This document shows, piece by piece, positions 45,054 to 51,882 of a DNA stretch of 51,882 nucleotides (within the stretch, counting starts at the first letter, position 1; each line of letters opens with the position of its first letter). The DNA comes from Tieghemiomyces parasiticus (lineage: Eukaryota > Kickxellomycota > Dimargaritomycetes > Dimargaritales > Dimargaritaceae): assembly GCA_027575765.1 (NCBI GenBank), contig JANBPT010000236.1, forward strand, positions 1-51,882, given 5' to 3'. The notes under the pieces are model-generated. The model saw nothing but the letters and a program-made list of their open reading frames with translations, was not told where the DNA came from and made no database searches. The position numbers were made by a program, and so were the translations under genes.

Positions 45054-45580
45054 ATGTTGGCAACAACGGATGGCGGTGCGGAGATTCTTTCGTACCTCTC
45101 TTCCTACTCACGACAATCCAACAACAACGATAACCAGGCAGCGAGTAAACTGGTAAGTTTCGGTTTGGCTAGGCTACAGTGCACCGCTTAAGGCCTTCAT
45201 GTGCCGAGCCCGAAACCATTCCCTAACTCCCCCCCCTCCACTTCCGAGAAAAATAAGGAATAAAAACTACAGCAGGGGAACGCTAGACTGTCCACTAGAG
45301 GGACGGCATGCGACCCGGCTTAAACTTGGCATTTATATCAGTCGAACTATCCCCCACACACCACCGTTTGGACGTAGGAATGCGGTCTAATGTGGGAAAC
45401 TGGTACCAGTAGAAGGCAATTACTGTAGAGTATAACTACCCCTTTCGACATTGGTATGGCTAAGCGTCAACATCTCCGACGGAGACCGACTGCCCCACCA
45501 ACTTCTTCGACCTCTTACGGCACCAGAAAGACGAATATGAGCGGTCTACGCGAACTTGCGAAGCGGCCCACTCTGCCTAG
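45054..45580 (+). CDS. Tentative small two-exon gene, unrecognised
   Basis: Exon 1 45054-45152 encodes 33 residues (start MLATTDGGAEILSYL, end QAASKL) and stops exactly at a GTAAGT donor. About 330 nt later an open stretch ends at a TAG at 45578-45580 and reads TDCPTNFFDLLRHQKDEYER and onward, with protein-like composition. Joining at the AG at 45483-45484 keeps phase 0 and gives 64 aa. The acceptor is weak (no long pyrimidine tract), so a middle exon or another acceptor is possible. The predicted product is hydrophilic and helical, with two cysteines in exon 2 and no signal peptide. I do not recognise it. Confidence 0.3.
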
Positions 45581-47490
45581 TTTGCCCAAAGTAATATAAG
45601 TTTATGCATATAATTGACCGTATTAAAATAAAAAGCAATGGTTGCGGTCTGAAAGATCTTTTCAAGCCAAGCGAACGTCGCTAGGTCAGTGATCTGATCC
45701 CTAGGATCAAAGCGTCTGGAAGATATCTCGGCGTCCATCGGTCCAACCAGTCACAATGTTCCACCACTCTCTACCCCCCTTTACCTCCGTTGTTTCCCTA
45801 CCTCATATCCCTCGCATTACCAACCATCCTCCCCATTAGCAGGTTATCCATTCTCTTTGGGAACTGCCTCGCTCAACTAGGAGCTGGGGCCGCTTGGTCA
45901 CCACCTCGCGCGAAACATTGGGTTGCCAAGTGTGCAAGAGTCCAATCAGACCATGGCCTTTATCGACCCGGCCTCTCATCATCACCTCCAACCCCACCCC
46001 CTCCCTCCACCTGGAATCCGATAAATCTTGGCTATTAACCAACCCCTCCCCCCCTCTTACTCGTTAACCACTGTTAGCACCCCACCACACCAATGCCATT
46101 TGATGAAATTTAAGGGGTTCGGATTAGTTTCCCTTAAAAATGAGGTCCGTTTAGTGCTGCACATGGGGAGTCTAACGAAAACCTTATTTAAACCCAGGGG
46201 CCAATCTTCGTAGTACAGCTCGCCTTTTTCATAATTTTATCACCAGGTCCAAGTCTAAAATCTAAGCCTCCGAATCAACTCAAGCCCCGCCAACTGTAAT
46301 GTGACGCTGCTCGCTTGGTATGTACGTTACTCAGGTTGCAAGCCACGGTGTATTTCTATTGAACTAGCTCGCACACTGCGTTCGGTTGCTCCTTGGTTCA
46401 CTGCCGGTCATGAGTAGTCAGCTCGCCTTCATAAATGCCACGACTATACTGATGGCACACACCAGTAATTATTAATTTATTCGCAGTCCACATTGACGCG
46501 CTTGACGGTGGAGGGGGTTATATCCTAGACCTAGGCTGGAAATGGATGATGGAAATTATTGTTTGCCTTACCAAAGAGTAGCCTGCCTCACAGCAGCTCC
46601 ATGCCCCCGACCGTCATGTGGATCGTCCTGCGCAGCGAACTGGAGGCTTAACGCCTGGTTAACGGCGAGAACCAGGGTCGGTTACGCTTGGCAAGTTAAT
46701 TTTCTGCAAGGGAGGTTTGGACCGATGCCCGCAGCTACCGGGCTGCTAGCGGTCGGCATTGGTGGGTTGGCTTGGGTCTGCCTCCAAGTTGCTCTCCCCT
46801 GGCAACTGCCACCAGGCATGGTATCTCGAGGGCCGCTCTCTACCTAGATAAACGTGGAAAGTTCACTCACGAAATCGGAGCTCGCCAACCTCTGGTCCTG
46901 CCGCTTGGACTGTTCCTGCGCCTTTTGTTTTACTGGGCCGTAAAGATATCTCCGCATAGCTCAGATAGATAATCGTTACTATGAATAATTTACCGTGGAA
47001 GGCCGAAGCCTCCGCCGATGTCAAACAGATGGTCTGTACAGGTCGCTATAGTGGCGGTGAAGTGGAGCGGTGTGCCTATCTGTCTGTTTATGGACTGGAC
47101 CTGCCCTGGAACACACTGTGTTGGGCGAGAGGACTGTGGCCGGATCCCGATGAATCATAGGAGCCATTGCGGGCGAAATCGGTCCGACGGCTAGGTGGTA
47201 CGTAGGTCAAGCGGGCGGGCTGTGATAGGCGGAATTAGTGCGGCTTTGGGGGTGAAGAAGGGCGCATCGCCCTTCCTCCCCTCGCACCCTGTCCACGTGT
47301 ACGCCCTCGGCCTTTCCTTTTCAGCAACCCCATTATTCAGCACAGCCGGGTTAAGTAGTCCTACCGCAGCCCATAAGACACAAGCTGGGGGGGGGGCAGT
47401 TCTCCTGCCCAACTAACGCGGTGCTTCCGTTAACTACCCCTGACGCCTCTGCGCTCCTCCTCCGTCTCTCCTGCTAGTGGTGCCAGTACC
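45581..47490. other. Spacer upstream of FMN1
   Basis: About 1.9 kb of AT-rich to mixed DNA with no supported gene. A 10-G run lies at 47387-47396. Several frames (for example 46542-46847) lack motifs. Confidence 0.5.
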
Positions 47491-47491
47491 C

Positions 47492-47500
47492 TTATATTTA
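47492..47500 (+). promoter_or_regulatory. Possible TATA element of FMN1
   Basis: TTATATTTA lies about 170 nt upstream of the FMN1 ATG at 47669 in an otherwise pyrimidine-rich leader. Confidence 0.35.
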
Positions 47501-47668
47501 CCAACCCTACACCCTCAACCCCTTCGGCTCCTGGTCTCACCTTTCACACCTTCTCGGCCCCGTTTACCGCTCAGACCCCCCCCTCATTCGTCACCCCATA
47601 CCCATTACCGCTACCTTCCATCCTACAGTATTCAGTCCGCCCGCCCATTCACAACTCGCCTAATCGTC

Positions 47669-48640
47669 ATGTCTTCTCCCGTCGCCCAGCCCCGGCCACT
47701 TATTGTGGGTGGTGAACAGATCACCAGTCCCTACCCGGTATTTCTCAGCGGTCCGGTCCAGCGAGGGTTCGGCCGCGGCAGTAAAGAACTGGGGATCCCA
47801 ACAGGTAGGTCCGTCAGACGTCGCGGTGCCCGGCCGCTTAGTTCGTTATGACCCTGAGTCCGGCGCAAACCCCTTGTCTAACCACTCTAACCCATGCCCC
47901 TCCGGCTTGCATTGTTGACCCCCTGTTACGCCGACCGACGTAGCCAACCTACCGGAACAGGTCGTCCACGACGCCTGCTCGAACCTCACGACCGGGGTGT
48001 ACTTTGGTTGGGCCCAGGTCGACGGTGGCCCAGTCTACGGCATGGTCATGAGTTTGGGTTGGAACCCGTACTACAAAAACGAGAAGCTCTCCGGGGTAAG
48101 TAGTCCGTCGGTCGCCCGCCACTGACTTTTAGGATCTGTTGATACTAGCCACTCATGTTGGAAGCGCCGAGCCACTAGCCCAACCGTTTGCCATTTCACA
48201 CGGTACCTGTCCCACCCCGGATGGCTCCTATCTATTCGATGAGATTAACCCATCGCTCTGCCTCCTGTCTAATCGTCGGCACATGTCAACCAGGAGGTGC
48301 ATATTCTTAACGAATACCCCCAAGATTTTTATGGCAAGCCATTGAAGGTGGTCGTGCTGGGCTATCTTCGGCCGGAACGTGACTACACATCTCTAGGTAA
48401 GTTAGGGCCCGGTTGCCATATTCTCATTGCTCCGGACAAGCTGACCGAGGCCACACCATGGTTCGTGGTCCCTTGATCATTAACGCATCTCATTTGCCAC
48501 TTGACACCCCCCCTTCCTTATTTCTATATACAGATGCCTTGATCTACGATATCAATGTGGATATCACAGTAGCCAAGAACTCCATGGCCCGGGCTGCCTA
48601 CTGCGCGTACCGGTCCGACCCTTTCTTTGAATCGGCCTAG
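47669..48640 (+). CDS. FMN1: Riboflavin kinase
   Basis: Phosphorylates riboflavin to FMN with ATP, the first step to FMN and FAD. Four exons: 47669-47804, 47944-48095, 48294-48396 and 48534-48640; donors GTAGGT, GTAAGT and GTAAGT, introns of 139, 198 and 137 nt, all phases consistent, giving 165 aa. Exon 1 carries the flavokinase nucleotide-binding signature: [19 protein letters not shown], continued by ANLP across the first splice. Exon 2 has [10 protein letters not shown] and [14 protein letters not shown]. Exon 3 starts EVHIL and includes [18 protein letters not shown], both diagnostic. Exon 4 gives the C-terminal helix, ending at TAG at 48638-48640. It is a single-domain eukaryotic enzyme, without the FAD synthetase domain of bacterial RibF. 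The length is normal for the family. Confidence 0.96.
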
Positions 48641-49680
48641 GTGGCACCAGGGTACCCCCCCCCCACCCACCCTCCATCCGCCCGCCCACGCACAAGTCGA
48701 GCGGCGATGCCTCTGGTATTTACTTTGCCAGCCCAGGCTACCCCAGTCCTGCCACGGCGACAAAAATACGTTCGTTGTGGAGAATTTGGCAACTTACAAG
48801 GCCACTACAATTTTACTACTCATCCCGGTCTGGCTTCTCGGCATATAGTAAACCCCAGTTGCTAAAGAACTTCCTCTCGCCAACAGTATTCATTGCCAAC
48901 ACGCCTTCCGATTACCCTTTCTCTACTTAAAGTGAAGAGTAACAAAGATGATGGGGGGGTTGAAGGACGAAGGCTGTACGCGTCTAGCCGGCGGTGGCCC
49001 CTCTCCCCACCTCCACCCCCAGGGTCTTAACCTCGCCAACCGACATGATACCATAGTTCTGACATCAAACAAATAAGGCCACACTATTAGACAAACAGAG
49101 AACCTTTCCATCTGATTCGGGCCCAGAACGACCCTCTTGTGTCGGACATCTATTGCAGCAGAAAACCTGGTATAAAATTGTGGGCATTATTGCCTGGAGA
49201 TTCCGCTCACCAGTATACCTGTTAACTTCGTAGTAGAACCATGCCTCTGCATCAAGCAACACGGTAAAATTGGAAGGTTCCTATCAAACACTGCCCGAGA
49301 TAAAGTTGTTTTAAAAAGGAGCCGGTTGTCCAATATGAGTAAAAGATGGTAAGCTGGTCCCTGTCTATCTTACAGCGGGGGGTGGCACTGTTTTAAAGCC
49401 AAGCATACGGTCATGCTCAACGTCGAGCGAAATGCCAGGACCAGTCGAGAAATAAAGCGTTAGATCCATTATTTTGATCACCATAACATTGTGAAGCGTA
49501 CATCTGGGGGAGCTCAGGGCTTCCGCTCATGCCCCACTTCACCCTGTTCCGTCCGTTAGCTTTTTTTTCTTAGGAAGCATGGTAGAGCCCCCTCCAGGCC
49601 TCCAGTGACTAAATACAGGCCCGCTATACTCACTTCATCCGACGTGCATTGGCGGGATTATCACACATCCCCCTCCAAGT
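48641..49680. other. Spacer downstream of FMN1
   Basis: About 1 kb with a 10-C run at 48655-48664 right after the FMN1 stop. Frames are short, motif-free and shadow-like on both strands. No RNA gene was seen. Confidence 0.5.
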
Positions 49681-50130
49681 TTAAACTACCAACCTTCGGG
49701 ATTGCATTGTCAATCGAAGGCGGCCCGTTCGCTCGAGGTTGCACCTATTTTCCAGGCTGCAGGTTCCCTTCACCATCTGGCCCGTCAGTCGTGAAGCACT
49801 ATAAGCGACAGCAATTTACCTATCGTGTCACTAAAAATTCCGAATCGTCGAGCCCACGCTTTCTAATGGAGCAATGCGAGGCGTTGGGCGGGTTAAGGGC
49901 GGAGTGGGGTGGGAGAGGGGCATGCCATGAACTTACGAGGGTAGTGCGAAAGTGCGACGACTATCAAGGCGATGCATAATGACCTGGTGGCTTCCGGCCG
50001 AGATACTTCGGGCTATGAAGACTGCTCTGTCCCCGGGCTTCTCCCTCCCCCTTCGTTCGTGCTCCTGGCAACGAACGACATACGTCGGCGCGAGGAGGTG
50101 GAGGAAGATGAAAGGCAAGGCAGTGGCCAT
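49681..50130 (-). CDS. Tentative two-exon secreted protein
   Basis: On the minus strand an ATG at 50130 starts a signal-peptide-like stretch (MATALPFIFLHLLAPTYVV) and an exon running to a GTAAGT donor (exon 49937-50130). A CTTATAG acceptor then opens an exon (49681-49798) that continues in phase to TAA, for 103 aa in total. The predicted mature part is basic and Arg-rich, with three cysteines counting one near the cleavage site. No domain is recognised. Support is limited to the signal peptide, the splice consensus and the matching phase. The intron of 138 nt is a usual size for this window. It may be chance. Confidence 0.25.
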
Positions 50131-50710
50131 GGGGGGGGGGAGGATCTCTAGACGGAGTCGTACCATCCTTCGCCACACCTTCTCTTTCGTCACCGTCGCT
50201 ACCCTGAACTAACCAGGCGATAGACTCATTGTTCGGGTACAACTTACGACCATCCTTTCGCCTCGGGCTTCCTTTTTGACGGTTGCGGTGCCACCCGGTG
50301 TTCATTCCAGCCGACAGGCGGAAGTACGAAGCCAGTGGATGGTGGAGGGAGAGGGTGAGAGAGCAGGGATGAAAGGCACGAGAACGTGCGCGTATCCCGT
50401 TGACGGTGCCGATGGCGAGCCCGGGGGGTTTATTGAGAGACCTCGTTCTTTGTCGGCCTCCGTTTCTATACGCCCCTTACGCCCTTAACCGGCCATGGTT
50501 GGCCGGGCGGAGGTGGTGAAGGTGGCATAGCCTATGTGGTATTCCAAAGGGTAGCTAAGGAAGAGTCAGTAATTCGGGAATTCGAAGCCACTGGGACAGT
50601 GGGCGGGGGATGTGGTGGTCTGCCCAGCGGAGCCCCTCGACCATTGGGCGCCGTGGTACAGGGGCCGTCCGCGTGTGACGATGTCCATGGTGGTGGTGGC
50701 CTACCAGCCA
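50131..50710. other. Spacer, no gene seen
   Basis: About 0.6 kb with a 10-G run at 50131-50140 and short motif-free frames. It precedes the TATA element at 50711. Confidence 0.45.
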
Positions 50711-50717
50711 TATAAAG
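50711..50717 (+). promoter_or_regulatory. TATA box near the right edge
   Basis: TATAAAG in GC-rich DNA, 137 nt upstream of an ATG at 50848. This is the same spacing as in the chitinase gene and suggests a plus-strand gene that begins here and leaves the window. Confidence 0.4.
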
Positions 50718-50847
50718 CGGGCCTCCCTCTGCGGTCACTTCGTCGTCAACCAGCCCCGCAGCCCTCCCACTTCCCCCTCTCCGCGCCCTGCCCTGCTGCA
50801 GAGCCAACCACGCTTAGTTTTCACGGGTGACGCGGTTCACCTCGCCG

Positions 50848-50934
50848 ATGGTTCGCCACACCATCCTCCTGATAATCTCGAATCCAGCACCCTCCCTCCC
50901 TTGCCTTCCCGTTGGCCATTTGGCAGCCACCACA
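50848..50934 (+). CDS. Tentative first exon of a gene leaving the window
   Basis: ATG at 50848 gives 29 codons (MVRHTILLIISNPAPS and onward) and ends exactly at a GTAAGT donor in phase 0. The start is hydrophobic. I could not identify a convincing following exon between here and 51882, where all frames are Pro/Ser/Arg-rich and motif-free. This sequence may instead be leader DNA of a gene beyond the edge. Confidence 0.2.
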
Positions 50935-51882
50935 GTAAGTCCGTCCGCTTCTCTGGCAACTCCAAACCTCTTCGGCACGATCCACAGCCACCGGCCTGGC
51001 TTCCTTGTAGTGTTCGGTCCTCCGCACCAGCGCCGGTCCAGCCTTCAGAGGCTCGGAAGGCGAACGGGCAATGCGACACGGCCTCTCTCTTTCCTGCCAA
51101 GGGCCAGCCGTCCGCATGTATGGTGGGGAGGGGGCGTGAGGTGGGGAAGGGAGGGGCCAGGCAGATTCCCACTCCCCTGCCTGTCCCGGCCGGACCCCTT
51201 GGCGCCGTTTTGTCTCCGCCGGGGCCCCTGGCATGTTCGGAAAGTGGAGGTGGCAGTGGGCGTATCCTAACGGTCGAGCTCCGTGCATAGCAGCCACCCT
51301 CACACCTTCGTGCTACCGTCGGCTCCCCACTCGCCCTGGCCGGTCGGAACATCCGCAGCGCTGGAGTCCTGTGGATGCCTGGGCACCCGGTACGGCGCGG
51401 AGCCAGCTGAGCCCCTCGGCCATTAACCAGGTGTTCCAAGGCACAGCACTAACTTGTTCGATTTGTTCGCCCTTTGTTCCGACCCTTGGCTGGTGGGCAG
51501 GCCCAAGGCCATCATCCGCCCCTCTCCGTCAGCGTGTGACCTCCACGGCAGCCCGTCGGACACACACATTACCCGCCGGATCCTCGTTCAGCCTCCCGCC
51601 TCGGCCGGTCTATTTTGCGCCGTGTGCTCTCTCCGCCATCCTCAGCCGACGCATCGTGCTGCCGGTTACCCCAACCCGACGCCGCCGCCGCCGCCCCTCG
51701 ACGCTGCTCTCTCCAGCCGCTTGTCGCATCATTTATTTTATTCGTCTACACGCGCAGCCGAGACTACACCACGGCGTAGCCTCGGCTCCACAGGCTTTCT
51801 TCGTCTTTGATACGGGCCACCACCGCTGACCAGCTGGGTACATCCTCCGCGGTTTCAGCCGACCTTCTGACTCGTCCCCTCC
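50935..51882. other. Right-edge GC-rich region
   Basis: GC-rich, pyrimidine-rich sequence with long but motif-free overlapping frames on both strands and a short CCG-repeat stretch near 51680-51697. It looks like promoter, leader or intron sequence of a gene that continues past 51882. Confidence 0.4.

Noticed and set aside
47669..48640. Idea that FMN1 belongs to a functional cluster with ILV2/ILV6 because AHAS needs FAD
   Set aside because: It is 10 kb away with unrelated genes between; the cofactor link alone does not support a cluster.
1..51882. Search for CRISPR arrays, terminal repeats and transposase or reverse-transcriptase motifs
   Set aside because: No regularly spaced repeats, no long terminal or inverted repeats, and no RT, integrase or transposase motifs seen by eye.

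Overview
The window is nuclear DNA of a filamentous-type, intron-containing eukaryote, most likely an early-diverging (non-Dikarya) fungus. The evidence is: single genes separated by long spacers; GT-AG introns of roughly 50-470 nt with GTAAGT, GTAGGT or GTAACC donors; a fungal-type acetolactate synthase regulatory subunit; a Uds1-domain septation protein; a Spo73-like DysF protein; and secreted GH18 chitinase and trypsin genes. A mycoparasitic Zoopagomycota/Kickxellomycotina-like lineage would fit the secretome and gene style, but this is inference without any search. Coding regions are GC-rich with strong G/C third positions. Most spacers are AT-richer or carry poly-G/poly-C tracts.

Layout, left to right. 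1-2.46 kb: no convincing gene. 2.6-3.9 kb: secreted GH18 chitinase (+) with a clear TATA box. 3.9-7.9 kb: no gene seen; one 14-nt rRNA-like match. 8.99-10.84 kb: cyclin (+) with cyclin E-like signatures. 10.8-14.1 kb: no gene. 14.13-15.39 kb: four-exon DysF protein (+). 16.3-17.3 kb: orphan secreted protein (-). 18.4-19.2 kb: secreted trypsin (-). 19.3-22.0 kb: no gene. 22.07-23.14 kb: CAF1/POP2 deadenylase (-, at least 3 exons). 25.2-30.2 kb: Uds1-domain coiled-coil protein of about 1,600 aa (+). 31.4-32.9 kb: ILV6 (+). 35.5-37.6 kb: ILV2 (+). 38.7-39.2 kb: small two-helix membrane protein (+). 39.4-42.3 kb: GPI1/PIG-Q (+). 43.3-43.6 kb: small secreted protein (-). 45.05-45.58 kb: tentative small gene (+). 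47.7-48.6 kb: riboflavin kinase FMN1 (+). 48.6-51.9 kb: mostly spacer, with a tentative small secreted gene (-) and a TATA-bearing promoter region at the right edge.

Functional themes. The catalytic and regulatory subunits of acetohydroxyacid synthase (ILV2 and ILV6) lie next to each other on the same strand, with bZIP/Gcn4-like sites upstream of both; this is the most notable arrangement in the window. Chitinase, trypsin and at least two unrecognised secreted proteins form a loose secretome set. The remaining genes are housekeeping: cell-cycle control, mRNA deadenylation, septation/polarity, GPI-anchor synthesis and flavin synthesis. I found no CRISPR array, no intact transposon, no convincing tRNA gene and no clear undescribed multi-gene system.
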